From the NCBI GenBank assembly GCA_021841725.1, contig JAKCEC010000035.1, positions 1 to 9,993 of the forward strand: 9,993 nt of DNA, read 5' to 3'. The stretch's first letter is position 1. Each line of letters opens with the position of its first letter. This document shows, piece after piece, positions 1-6,185 of the stretch. The position numbers and the translations under genes were made by a program. A model generated the notes under the pieces. The model did no database searches. It had not been told where the DNA came from and saw only the letters and a program-made list of their open reading frames with translations. This stretch comes from Actinomycetes bacterium. Its GTDB lineage: Bacteria; Actinomycetota; Acidimicrobiia; Acidimicrobiales; RAAP-2.

Positions 1-417
1 CAGGAGCGCTACGAGTTACGCGAGATGTTCAAGGCGCGCGGCATCGAAGCGGATCTGGCGGACCGGCTCTCCGTTGACTTGATGCGCGACCCCGAACTCG
101 CCCTGCAGACCCACGTGCGCGAGGAGCTGGGGGTGGACCCCTCGGCCACCGGATCGCCCTGGGCGGCCGCGGGGTCGTCGCTGCTCACCTTCGCCACCGG
201 CGCGTTCATTCCGCTGCTGCCCTGGCTGTGGTCGGCGACCGGTAACGAGGTGTGGTGGTCGGTCGGCTTCGCCGCCGCCGGCTCGGCGGGCGTGGGTGGG
301 GCCATCGGCCTGTTTACGCGTCGGGGCGTGCTCAAGTGGAGTCTGCGACAGGTGGCGGTCACGGGACTCGCCGCCGTCGTGACCTTCGGGGTGGGTCGAC
401 TCGTCGGGAGTCACTGA
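1..417 (+). CDS. VIT1/CCC1-type transporter, C-terminal part (5' end outside window)
   Basis: The reading frame is open from base 1 to a TGA at 415-417, giving the last 138 residues. An ATG at 25 exists, but the frame continues upstream with matching residues (EL, then a short acidic/basic helix), so the true start is outside. The first ~55 residues form the charged cytosolic region typical of VIT1/CCC1 proteins (EL near the edge, a G-I-E turn, then EELGVDP). Three hydrophobic segments follow: one with GAFIPLLPWLW, a second rich in Gly/Ala, and a third ending near GVGRLVG just before the stop. The GA-x-x-PLLP element is characteristic of the family, which moves Fe2+/Mn2+ across membranes. Some relatives carry an N-terminal ferritin-like domain, which cannot be judged here. 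The stop overlaps the mshD stop region by 7 bp in convergent orientation. The family call is fairly sure; the substrate is inferred. Confidence 0.82.
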   Translation, partial: QERYELREMFKARGIEADLADRLSVDLMRDPELALQTHVREELGVDPSATGSPWAAAGSSLLTFATGAFIPLLPWLWSATGNEVWWSVGFAAAGSAGVGGAIGLFTRRGVLKWSLRQVAVTGLAAVVTFGVGRLVGSH

Positions 418-1250
418 CCCCGGCGGAACTGCAGTAACTGGTCCTCACGCTCCAGGACGAAGCCGAAGCCCCGGTAGAGCCGCTGCGCGCTCGCGTTATC
501 GGCGTCGACGAAGAGCAGTGCGCGCTGGACCCCGCGACGACGCAGCGAGGCCAGGCCCTGGGACAGCATGACGCGGCCCAGGCCGCGACCCTGGAACCGG
601 GGGTCCACCGAGATGACGTAAATCTCACCGAATCGGTCACGGTAGAGTTCGTGCACCTTCGTCCAACACGACGCGGCGATGCGGCCGCCGATGTCCAGGA
701 TCAAGAACCCCGACGGATCGAACCACGGCTCGCGGATGCGTTCTTGGAGGTCGTCGAGCAGCCACGCGCCCTGTTCGGGGTGATCGGCGAACGCCGCGTT
801 GTTCTGCGCCAGCCAGGCGCTCTCGTCGTGGCCGGGGACGAAACTGCGCAGCGCGGCGCCGTCGGGCACCGGCACTTCGGGTAACGGCAGGTCCAGGTGG
901 AGTAGTTGAAGCGTGCGCACCACGTTCGAGAGCGTGCCGTCGCAATCGCGCGTCCACCAGTTCACGACCTCGTGACGTCGCAGGACGAGCTGCAGCAACT
1001 CGTCGTCGAGACCACCGCCACACATCTCGAGCGTGGCCGGACTCTGACCCTGGACGAGGGCGTATTGCGTGATGACGTCGTCCTCGCGACGCAACCAGTG
1101 TTCGCCCGGCCACCCGTGCACGACGGTTCGCCGGCGTGTCTCATCGATGGCCTCGCGACCGAGGCGCGAGTCCGTACGGTTGATGAGATTGAGCACTTCT
1201 AGACGTTCCACGGAACTCAGTGACGAAGTGCAGTGCCACGTGGTTTCCAT
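411..1250 (-). CDS. mshD: Mycothiol synthase (GNAT acetyltransferase)
   Basis: MshD performs the last step of mycothiol synthesis, acetylating Cys-GlcN-Ins with acetyl-CoA in the cytosol. The 279-residue product is somewhat shorter than the ~300-315 usual in mycobacteria. It has the two-GNAT layout: a degenerate N-terminal half (to ~residue 125) and an intact C-terminal half. Diagnostic motifs are NNAAFADHPEQG at 150-161, FDPSGF at 177-182, WTKVH at 196-200, the acetyl-CoA-binding stretch at 208-225 ending QGRGLG, and VDADN at 248-252 followed by LYRGFGF. These blocks are specific to MshD rather than generic GNATs. The ATG at 1250-1248 follows the stop of the small upstream gene by 9 bp; no strong Shine-Dalgarno is visible, but a TAACCT box ends 6 nt before the ATG. 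The 3' end overlaps the convergent VIT-family gene. Identification is confident. Confidence 0.93.
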   Translation of the reverse strand: METTWHCTSSLSSVERLEVLNLINRTDSRLGREAIDETRRRTVVHGWPGEHWLRREDDVITQYALVQGQSPATLEMCGGGLDDELLQLVLRRHEVVNWWTRDCDGTLSNVVRTLQLLHLDLPLPEVPVPDGAALRSFVPGHDESAWLAQNNAAFADHPEQGAWLLDDLQERIREPWFDPSGFLILDIGGRIAASCWTKVHELYRDRFGEIYVISVDPRFQGRGLGRVMLSQGLASLRRRGVQRALLFVDADNASAQRLYRGFGFVLEREDQLLQFRRGQ

Positions 1251-1256
1251 GCCTGA

Positions 1257-1262
1257 AGGTTA
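1257..1262 (-). promoter_or_regulatory. Candidate -10 box for a leaderless mshD transcript
   Basis: On the minus strand TAACCT ends 6 nt before the mshD ATG, and its first three bases are the TAA stop of the preceding 66-aa gene. Actinobacterial -10 elements of the form TANNNT this close to a start codon usually mark transcripts beginning at or next to the initiation codon. No -35 hexamer is evident. It could be chance, since mshD could also simply be co-transcribed with the upstream gene. Confidence 0.3.
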
Positions 1263-1460
1263 GTGTTCGCCCCCTCCGACGTGGCGGGCCGCTCGGTTGA
1301 GGCGACGCAGCAGCGTCCCGACGGTGCGCTCCGCCGCCACCAGTTCGCTGTAGACGTCGTTGTCCATCTGGGACCCGTCGCTCTCGACCAGTGCCGTGAT
1401 GCGACGAGAGATCTCACCCAGGCTCGACGTAATGGTGCTGAGTTCAGATCTGGTGGACAC
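1260..1460 (-). CDS. Small hypothetical protein (66 aa) upstream of mshD
   Basis: I do not recognise this protein. The frame stays open far upstream in the antisense of ygfZ, so the start had to be chosen. A GTG at 1460-1458 preceded by purine-rich AGAGAGAG (4 nt further upstream) gives a compact product starting V-S-T-R-S-E-L and ending in GGGEH. The product looks mostly helical and is soluble with no membrane segment. A Ser/Thr-rich N-terminus is followed by amphipathic stretches (SLGEISRRITALVES and ELVAAERTVGTLLRRLNRAAR), suggesting a small helical hairpin or oligomerising protein. It is only 9 bp upstream of mshD on the same strand, so co-transcription is likely. Its promoter would lie in the 55-bp spacer shared with ygfZ. 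Reality of the gene is supported by placement and a clean boundary rather than by homology. Confidence 0.6.
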   Translation of the reverse strand: MSTRSELSTITSSLGEISRRITALVESDGSQMDNDVYSELVAAERTVGTLLRRLNRAARHVGGGEH

Positions 1461-1501
1461 TTCGCTCTCTCTCTGGCGGCGCGGTCGGCCCCGCGCACGA
1501 A

Positions 1502-1508
1502 TACAGTA
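1502..1508. promoter_or_regulatory. Symmetric -10-like element in the divergent spacer (66-aa gene / ygfZ)
   Basis: The heptamer TACAGTA reads TACAGT on the plus strand (1502-1507) and TACTGT on the minus strand (1508-1503), so both strands show a TANNNT -10 motif at the same spot. On the plus strand it ends 8 nt before the ygfZ ATG, which has no Shine-Dalgarno, fitting leaderless initiation. On the minus strand it would give a leader of roughly 35 nt for the 66-aa gene, containing its AGAGAG ribosome-binding stretch. No clear -35 box is seen on either side. This is an inference from position and motif. Confidence 0.42.
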
Positions 1509-1515
1509 ATGGTCG

Positions 1516-2241
1516 ATGAACCCGCTCCTCGTCGTCGACGCCGACCACCCCATCGACTGGTCCGTGATCCGCGCGCGCGGTGATGACGCGGCGTCGTTCC
1601 TCCAGGGGCAGCTCTCCTGTGACCTGACGACTCTCGCGTCGAATCCGACCGTGGAGGGATTGCTGCTGTCGCCCGCGGGCGACGTCATCACGTCCCTGAC
1701 CTGTCGGCGCGATGACGAGGGCGTCGACCTGGTGGTCCGGCGGGAGTCGCTGACGACCACCCTGGGCGCCCTTCGACGTTTCCTGCTGCGCACGCGTTGC
1801 ACGTTCGACGTCGTGGCGGCCCCGTCGGGACCCTACGCGTCGGCGGGTGAACAGGTCGCCCGAGGGACGCCGGGTCCCGCGGAGTTCGCGCGGGCTGTCG
1901 CGGCCCACAGTTTCGGGCCCGACTTCGTCGCCTCGCACGTCTCCTTCACGAAGGGGTGCTTCACCGGGCAGGAGTTGGTCGGGCGCCTCGACGCCCGTGG
2001 CGGCAACGTCCCCTATCGTTTGGCGCGGCTCACGGGCGCGGACGAACATCACCTGGACGCCGTGGCGCGCTCGCGCGGGCCTCAGGGCGATCGCGCCCTC
2101 CAGGGGATCACCACGGCGGTGCGTCACGACGCGATCACTGCGCTGGCGCTGGTGCACCGCACCTTGCTCGAGTCCGGCGATACCACGATCGAGGACGTCC
2201 AAGTCGAGGTACTGCACGGCGGCGGCGCGACGTCGCTATAG
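1516..2241 (+). CDS. ygfZ: YgfZ/GcvT-type folate-binding Fe-S protein maintenance factor
   Basis: YgfZ proteins use tetrahydrofolate to help assemble or repair certain Fe-S enzymes; the family is built like the glycine-cleavage T protein. The 241-residue product has the N-terminal FLQGQLSCDL motif (28-37), the central SPAGDVITSL strand turn (52-61) and the family signature KGCFTGQE at 146-153, including the conserved Cys148, followed by GRLDARGG. The C-terminal part around GITTAVRHDAITALALVHR resembles the closing beta-barrel segment. It is clearly shorter than E. coli YgfZ (about 326 residues), but the motifs are in order, so it looks like a compact version, not a fragment. The ATG has no Shine-Dalgarno and follows a TACAGT box by 8 nt. 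An ATG at 1509 is out of frame. trpF-like follows after 20 bp, probably in the same transcript. Confidence 0.87.
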   Translation: MNPLLVVDADHPIDWSVIRARGDDAASFLQGQLSCDLTTLASNPTVEGLLLSPAGDVITSLTCRRDDEGVDLVVRRESLTTTLGALRRFLLRTRCTFDVVAAPSGPYASAGEQVARGTPGPAEFARAVAAHSFGPDFVASHVSFTKGCFTGQELVGRLDARGGNVPYRLARLTGADEHHLDAVARSRGPQGDRALQGITTAVRHDAITALALVHRTLLESGDTTIEDVQVEVLHGGGATSL

Positions 2242-2261
2242 CCTGGCGCAGGAGGTAGCGG

Positions 2262-2930
2262 ATGCTGCTGGACGTCGACGGGCTCTTCATCAAGGTCTCC
2301 GGCCTCACCACGGAGACGGACGCGCTCTTCGCGGTCGCGCTGGGCGCCAACGCCGTCGGCTTCGACTTCGGTCCCACGCCGCGTCGCGTCTCACCCGCCG
2401 TGGCGCACGACATCGTGCGTCGCCTGCCCGGTGGTGTGATTTCGGTGGGCGCCTTTCACAACGAGATGCCCGAGCGCATCGTGGAGATCACGAACACCCT
2501 CGGCCTCGGTGCGGCGCAAATTGATGGCGTCATCTCGACGGCGGCCCTGCGCTACGTCGCCGAGCGCGTGCGGTGCGTCATCCGCGTCGTCTCCCAGCCC
2601 CTCGACGTCTACGCCTACGAAGCCGAGGGCTCGGTGGACTACGTGCAACTGCCGGCCCACGACACCCACGAGGACATGTTGGCCTGTCGCGAGGTCTACG
2701 ACGATCCCTTGTTGTTGCGCCCGCTCATTGCCGCGGGACTGGACCCGTCGAGCGTCACCGGGGTCGTCCAGCACTACGACGTGTGGGGAGTGGACGCGTT
2801 GGCGGGCGTCGAAAGTGCCCCGGGTACCAAGGATCCCGTGCGACTGGGCGAATTCGTGGCGAACGCGCGCTGGGCGTTCCAGCACGCCACGGTCGCGCGG
2901 CGCACGTGGCCGTCGACCTCTGAGGGGTAG
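2262..2930 (+). CDS. trpF: TrpF-family phosphoribosylanthranilate isomerase-like protein, catalytic residues altered
   Basis: The fold family is clear: this is a 222-residue (beta/alpha)8 protein with TrpF landmarks in order. These are IKVSGLTTETDA at 10-21 (normally K-I-C-G-x-T...DA), GANAVGFDFGPTPRRVSP at 28-45, VGAFHNEMPERI at 62-73, QIDG at 86-89, AAGLDPSSV at 157-165 and GVESAPGTKD at 182-191. TrpF isomerises phosphoribosylanthranilate in tryptophan synthesis using a general-base Cys and a general-acid Asp. Here the Cys position is Ser13. The segment that should read LLD...GG(T/S)G instead reads YVQLPAHD (127-134) with no Gly-rich loop, so the Asp and part of the phosphate site seem lost. 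The phosphate-binding end (GVE..G.KD) is kept. A perfect GGAGGT lies 5 nt before the ATG. No other trp gene is nearby. It may be a repurposed paralogue, so the TrpF reaction is uncertain. Confidence 0.72.
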   Translation: MLLDVDGLFIKVSGLTTETDALFAVALGANAVGFDFGPTPRRVSPAVAHDIVRRLPGGVISVGAFHNEMPERIVEITNTLGLGAAQIDGVISTAALRYVAERVRCVIRVVSQPLDVYAYEAEGSVDYVQLPAHDTHEDMLACREVYDDPLLLRPLIAAGLDPSSVTGVVQHYDVWGVDALAGVESAPGTKDPVRLGEFVANARWAFQHATVARRTWPSTSEG

Positions 2931-2936
2931 TCCCCT
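2923..2936. terminator. Short hairpin between convergent trpF and fabF
   Basis: AGGGG-TAGT-CCCCT forms a perfect 5-bp stem with a 4-nt loop, spanning the stop codons of both convergent genes (TAG of trpF at 2928-2930, TAG of fabF read at 2937-2935). Because it is an inverted repeat it could act on both strands. There is no T-tract, and the stem is short for an intrinsic terminator. Confidence 0.3.
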
Positions 2937-4134
2937 AACCCCGGTAGCGGCGGAACACCACGCTACCGTTGTGGCCACCGAATCCGAAGGAGTTCGAGAG
3001 CACCACGTCGAGTTCGGCGCGACGCGCCTCGCCGAGGACGACGTCGAGTCCAATCTCGGGATCGATCACGGTGGTGCCCGCGGTCGGCGGGATGCTCTGA
3101 TTGACCAGGCTGAGGACCGACACCACTCCCTCGAGGGCCCCCGCCGCCGCGAGAGAATGACCCAGGTGGCCCTTGATGGAGGTCACCGCGGGGACGGCGT
3201 CGGCGAACACCTGGCGCATCGCCATGGACTCCGCTAAATCGTTGAGCGGGGTTGACGTCCCGTGGGCGTTGATGTGCGACACGTCGGCGGCGCCGACCCC
3301 GGCGTCGGCCAACGCAAGTCGCATGCAGCGAATGGCGCCCGAACCCTGGGGGTCGGGCGCGGTGATGTGGTAGGCGTCCGCCGTCGAGGCGGCGCCGATC
3401 ACTTCGGCGAGGATGGTGGCGCCACGTGCGTGGGCGTGCTCCCACTCCTCCAGGACCATCACGCCAGCGCCTTCTCCCATGACGAAGCCGTCGCGGTCGA
3501 CGTCGAAGGGGCGAGAGAACTCACTCGAGGACAGCGCCGTCATGTTGCGAAATCCCGATTCTGCGATCTGCACGAGTACCGCTTCGGCCCCGTCGGCCAC
3601 CGCGACCGTCGAGCGACCCGACGCCACCATCCGTGCGGCGTTGCCGATGGCGTGGGTTCCCGCAGCGCACGCCGTCGTCACCGTTTCGCACGGTCCCCCC
3701 AAGAGGAAGCGCATCGACACGGCGGCCGAGGCGGCGTTGGGCATCATCATGGGCACCATGAAGGGCGACACGCGCGCGGGGCCCTTCTCGTTGAGGACGC
3801 GGACCTGCTCGAGTACCGTCTGCAGTCCACCGATGCCCGTCGTCACGACGCACGCCGCGTCGAGCAAGGGGCCCTCGAGGCCACTCTGGCGCCACGCCTC
3901 GTCCGCGGCCATCAGCCCGTAGAGCGAGAAGGGGTCGAGTCGACGCAGCTCCTTGGGCCCGCCGATGTGATCGGTGTTAAAGGGCGCAACCCGTTTGGAC
4001 TCCGGCGCGGTGTCCTTCTGCAACGCTTGCCAGAGGGCGTCCACCCCGACGCCGGCGCACGACAATGCCCCCAGTCCGACGACTGCGACGCGACGGCCCT
4101 GCAGTGGCCCCGACGAGGTAACCGCGACTTGCAC
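2935..4134 (-). CDS. fabF: Beta-ketoacyl-ACP synthase II
   Basis: FabF condenses acyl chains with malonyl-ACP in each elongation round of type II fatty-acid synthesis in the cytosol. The 399-residue product shows the full thiolase-fold active site: nucleophile Cys156 in TACAAGTHAIGNA, His291 in NAHGTSTPLND, Lys321 and His326 in KGHLGHSLAAAGA, and the C-terminal NSFGFGGHNGSVVFRR. The gate segment GPARVSPFMVPMMMPNAA (118-135) is typical of KAS II. The start is a GTG at 4134-4132 that shares one base with the acpP stop (TAGTG), so it is translationally coupled and has no independent ribosome-binding site. The first ~14 residues precede the RRVAVVGLGALS strand. It is the last gene of the fab block and converges with trpF over a small hairpin. 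Confidence 0.95.
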   Translation of the reverse strand: MQVAVTSSGPLQGRRVAVVGLGALSCAGVGVDALWQALQKDTAPESKRVAPFNTDHIGGPKELRRLDPFSLYGLMAADEAWRQSGLEGPLLDAACVVTTGIGGLQTVLEQVRVLNEKGPARVSPFMVPMMMPNAASAAVSMRFLLGGPCETVTTACAAGTHAIGNAARMVASGRSTVAVADGAEAVLVQIAESGFRNMTALSSSEFSRPFDVDRDGFVMGEGAGVMVLEEWEHAHARGATILAEVIGAASTADAYHITAPDPQGSGAIRCMRLALADAGVGAADVSHINAHGTSTPLNDLAESMAMRQVFADAVPAVTSIKGHLGHSLAAAGALEGVVSVLSLVNQSIPPTAGTTVIDPEIGLDVVLGEARRAELDVVLSNSFGFGGHNGSVVFRRYRG

Positions 4135-4373
4135 TACAGCTTGGCGTAGATGAGTTCGAAGGCTTCACCGACGGTCTTGATGTCCTTGAGCTCGTCCTCG
4201 GCGACTTCGATGTCGAAGGTCTCCTCGAGGGCCATCACCAGCTCCACGAGGTCGAGGCTGTCGGCTCCGAGGTCGTCGGCGAAGGACGCCTCGAGAGTCA
4301 CCTGCGCGGGCTCGACGGCCAGCACTTCCACTGCGTTCTCGGTAAATTTGTTCAGCGCTTCGCTACGGTCCAT
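4134..4373 (-). CDS. acpP: Acyl carrier protein
   Basis: This is the carrier on whose phosphopantetheine arm fatty acids are built. The chosen start gives 79 residues, the standard ACP size. The modification site is Ser39 in DLGADSLDLVELVMALEE, and the protein is strongly acidic with the expected four-helix pattern ending KTVGEAFELIYAKL. The frame opens 13 codons earlier, but the internal ATG at 4373-4371 is correct: it has AAAGGGG at 4387-4381, 7 nt upstream, and the sequence before it is not ACP-like. It sits 59 bp downstream of fabG and overlaps fabF by one base, a normal fab order. The larger gap before it suggests extra promoter input, useful since ACP is needed in large amounts. Confidence 0.95.
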   Translation of the reverse strand: MDRSEALNKFTENAVEVLAVEPAQVTLEASFADDLGADSLDLVELVMALEETFDIEVAEDELKDIKTVGEAFELIYAKL

Positions 4374-4401
4374 GGTGGTACCCCTTTGTATGTCTCGGAC
4401 A

Positions 4402-4407
4402 ATGCTA
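4402..4407 (-). promoter_or_regulatory. Candidate -10 box for acpP in the fabG-acpP gap
   Basis: The 59-bp gap between fabG and acpP is the longest inside the fab block. TAGCAT on the minus strand would place a start near 4395, leaving a leader of about 22 nt that still contains the AAAGGGG ribosome-binding site. A competing reading (TTGAGT at 4412-4407 plus TACAAA at 4390-4385, 16-bp spacer) matches sigma-70 consensus somewhat better, but its -10 overlaps the ribosome-binding site. No choice can be made from sequence alone. Confidence 0.28.
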
Positions 4408-4432
4408 CTCAAAACAGTGACGGAATCGGCAC

Positions 4433-5137
4433 TTAGAGACCCATGGCGAGACCGCCGTCGACGGCGAGGACCTGTCCCGTCACGTAGGCGGCGGAGTTAC
4501 TGGCGAGGAACCCGACAACTCCAGCGATATCGGCGACACTACCGATATGACCCATCGGGATCAAGGACGTGAGGTCGCCACTCGCGGAACCGAGGTCGGC
4601 CGTCATCTCGGTGTCGATGAAGCCCGGGGCGACGACGTTGACGGTGATGGCGCGCGAGGCGACCTCTCGCGCCAGGGATCGCGCGAGGCCCACCAGCCCG
4701 GCCTTCGCCGCGGCGTAATTCGCCTGCCCGGGGACGCCGTAGAAGGGGCTCACCGAGCCCATGAAGATGATGCGGCCCGCCCGGGCGCGCACCATCGAGG
4801 ACAACACCGCGCGCGCACTGTAGAAGGCCCCGTCGAGATTCGTGGCCAGTACCTCACGCCACTGGTCGTCGCCCATCCTCATCGCCAGTCCGTCACGCGT
4901 GATGCCGGCGTTCGCGACCAACACGTCCACCGGACCGTGGGCGGCGATCGCGGCCTTCACGGCGGCGTTGACCGATTCCGACGACGACACGTCGACCGAG
5001 AGCGCGGCGGCGCAGCCCGCGGGGGCGGAACCCGACCGCGATAGGGCGACCACGGTGTCGCCCGCCGCGAGGAAGTACTCGGCGACCGCCGCGCCGATGC
5101 CGCGGCTGGCGCCGGTAACGATGACGTGACGGCTCAT
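4433..5137 (-). CDS. fabG: 3-oxoacyl-ACP reductase (short-chain dehydrogenase)
   Basis: FabG reduces beta-ketoacyl-ACP with NADPH after each condensation. The 234-residue SDR shows the cofactor loop TGASRGIG at 8-15, NAG at 76-78, and the catalytic tetrad Asn100, Ser128, Tyr141 and Lys145 (Y-x-x-x-K in NYAAAKAG). PGFIDTEM (171-178) and the C-terminal YVTGQVLAVDGG are FabG-like; length and context also favour FabG over other SDRs. The ATG overlaps the fabD stop in an ATGA arrangement (4 nt), with GAGGAG 8 nt upstream inside fabD. It occupies the place where fabH sits in the streptomycete fabD-fabH-acpP-fabF order. The short N-terminus before the Rossmann strand (5 residues) is usual. Confidence 0.93.
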   Translation of the reverse strand: MSRHVIVTGASRGIGAAVAEYFLAAGDTVVALSRSGSAPAGCAAALSVDVSSSESVNAAVKAAIAAHGPVDVLVANAGITRDGLAMRMGDDQWREVLATNLDGAFYSARAVLSSMVRARAGRIIFMGSVSPFYGVPGQANYAAAKAGLVGLARSLAREVASRAITVNVVAPGFIDTEMTADLGSASGDLTSLIPMGHIGSVADIAGVVGFLASNSAAYVTGQVLAVDGGLAMGL

Positions 5138-6057
5138 AGGGGGATCTCCTCAAAATCGTGGGGGTCGGCGGGGGCGTCTTGTCGATCGAACTCGCGGATT
5201 CTCTTCGTGAGACCGGTGAGGACGCCGGCCGGCGGCATCTCGACACTCCGGGTGACGCTGCTCGGCAGCGCCCGGGTCGCGTCGAGGAATTGGACCGGCG
5301 ACGTGAGTTGGCGCGACAGCAAGCCCCGCCACTCGGTCGCGGTCGAGTGGGGCGCCCCGTCGACGTTGGCGATGAGGACGTGTTCGGTACCGCCCCAGGG
5401 GGTCGCGTCCAGGGCCTCGTCGAGGGTCGCCTGGGCGCCCGCCATCAGCGGAGAGTGGAAGGCGCCGCCCACCGCGAGGGGCGTAGCCCGTCGCCATCCC
5501 AGCTCGCGATGGTTCGCGAGAACGTAGTCCACGCCGTCGCGGGTACCGCTCAGCACGATCTGGGAGGTGCCGTTGACGTTGGCCACCCACGCGTTCTCGA
5601 GCCCGTCCAACTGGGCCCGCGCCGCGTCGTCGCCGCCCATGACCGCCACCATCGTTCCCTCGATCTCCTCGGCCGCCGCCGCCATGGCCGCGCCGCGCAC
5701 CGCGATCAGGCGCGCCCCGTCCTCGACACTCAAGAGCCCCGACGCCACGAGGGCGGAGAATTCGCCCAGGGAGTGCCCGAGCAGGTACCGCGGGCGAATG
5801 CCGCGGCTCAGCAATTCGTGGTAACCGACGAGGGACAGAGCGAAGGTCGCGATCTGGGCGCGATCGGTGCGCACCACGTCCTCGTCACTGGCCCGTAGCA
5901 GGAGGTGCTCGACGTCGACCCCCGCGCTCTCGGAGATTCGCCGCACGAGATCCCAGTGGACGCTGTCGCGCCACGCGAGACCGGCGCCGCCCGCGAGGGA
6001 ACCCTGACCGGGGAAGAGGGCGACCACGTCGTCGCGCAGGGGAAGGGAAAGTGTCAT
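5134..6057 (-). CDS. fabD: Malonyl-CoA:ACP transacylase
   Basis: FabD loads malonyl groups from CoA onto ACP. With the chosen start the protein has 307 residues, matching the family (E. coli 309). Motifs: FPGQGS at 15-20, GHSLGEFSALVASG at 94-107 with nucleophile Ser96, Arg121 in AVRGAAM, His201 in GAFHSPLM, Gln250, and the closing PAGVLTGLTKRI at 276-287. The frame stays open upstream through the tRNA-Leu gene, but that extension is tRNA sequence, so the ATG at 6057-6055 is the start. There are only 19 nt between the tRNA and this ATG and no good Shine-Dalgarno; a TACTTT box ends 7 nt before the ATG, fitting a leaderless message. It heads the fabD-fabG-acpP-fabF block. Confidence 0.94.
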   Translation of the reverse strand: MTLSLPLRDDVVALFPGQGSLAGGAGLAWRDSVHWDLVRRISESAGVDVEHLLLRASDEDVVRTDRAQIATFALSLVGYHELLSRGIRPRYLLGHSLGEFSALVASGLLSVEDGARLIAVRGAAMAAAAEEIEGTMVAVMGGDDAARAQLDGLENAWVANVNGTSQIVLSGTRDGVDYVLANHRELGWRRATPLAVGGAFHSPLMAGAQATLDEALDATPWGGTEHVLIANVDGAPHSTATEWRGLLSRQLTSPVQFLDATRALPSSVTRSVEMPPAGVLTGLTKRIREFDRQDAPADPHDFEEIPL

Positions 6058-6064
6058 GTCGTCA

Positions 6065-6070
6065 AAAGTA
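6065..6070 (-). promoter_or_regulatory. Candidate -10 box for fabD in the tRNA-fabD gap
   Basis: TACTTT on the minus strand lies between the tRNA-Leu 3' end (6077) and the fabD ATG (6057), with exactly 7 nt from box to ATG. Transcription would then begin at or next to the start codon, which agrees with the missing Shine-Dalgarno. Any -35 contact would fall inside the T-arm of the tRNA gene, where no TTGACA-like hexamer is seen. The alternative is that fabD is made from the tRNA precursor after 3' processing. Confidence 0.4.
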
Positions 6071-6076
6071 ACAGCG

Positions 6077-6159
6077 TGCCCGGGGCGGGACTCGAACCCG
6101 CACGCCCTCTCGAGCAAAGGATTTTGAGTCCTCCGCGTCTGCCATTCCGCCACCCGGGC
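6077..6159 (-). tRNA. tRNA-Leu (anticodon CAA)
   Basis: The minus strand folds as a class II tRNA of 83 nt without CCA. The acceptor GCCCGGG pairs fully with CCCGGGC and is followed by discriminator A (6077), as LeuRS needs. The D-arm has a GCG/CGC stem. The anticodon stem GAGGA/TCCTT carries loop CTCAAAA, giving anticodon CAA, which reads the TTG codon. The long variable arm GCTC-GAGA-GGGC is typical of Leu. The T-arm is GCGGG-TTCGAGT-CCCGC. The CCA end is not encoded (CGC follows), so it must be added. The gene is 19 nt upstream of fabD on the same strand and diverges from menC with a 38-bp spacer, in which TATGGT (6175-6170) is a possible but weak -10. Confidence 0.96.
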
Positions 6160-6185
6160 TGCGGCTGCCACCATAGCAGCGACCG

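Noticed and set aside
411..417. Overlap of the VIT-family and mshD 3' ends as a sign of error
   Set aside because: Both frames end with conserved family-like C-termini; short convergent overlaps are normal in compact genomes.
1461..1802. Extension of the 66-aa gene to a 180-aa product
   Set aside because: The added part is antisense to the 5' end of ygfZ and is Arg/Ser-rich low-information sequence.
3262..4149. 295-aa plus-strand frame opposite fabF
   Set aside because: Composition rich in Arg/Gly/His and full overlap with an intact FabF active-site frame show it is a shadow.
4374..4412. 13-codon N-terminal extension of acpP
   Set aside because: The internal ATG has a well-spaced AAAGGGG and yields the standard ACP length; the extension covers that ribosome-binding site.
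6058..6174. Longer fabD reading frame starting upstream of the tRNA
   Set aside because: The extra 39 codons are a translation of tRNA-Leu; the family N-terminus begins at the ATG at 6057.
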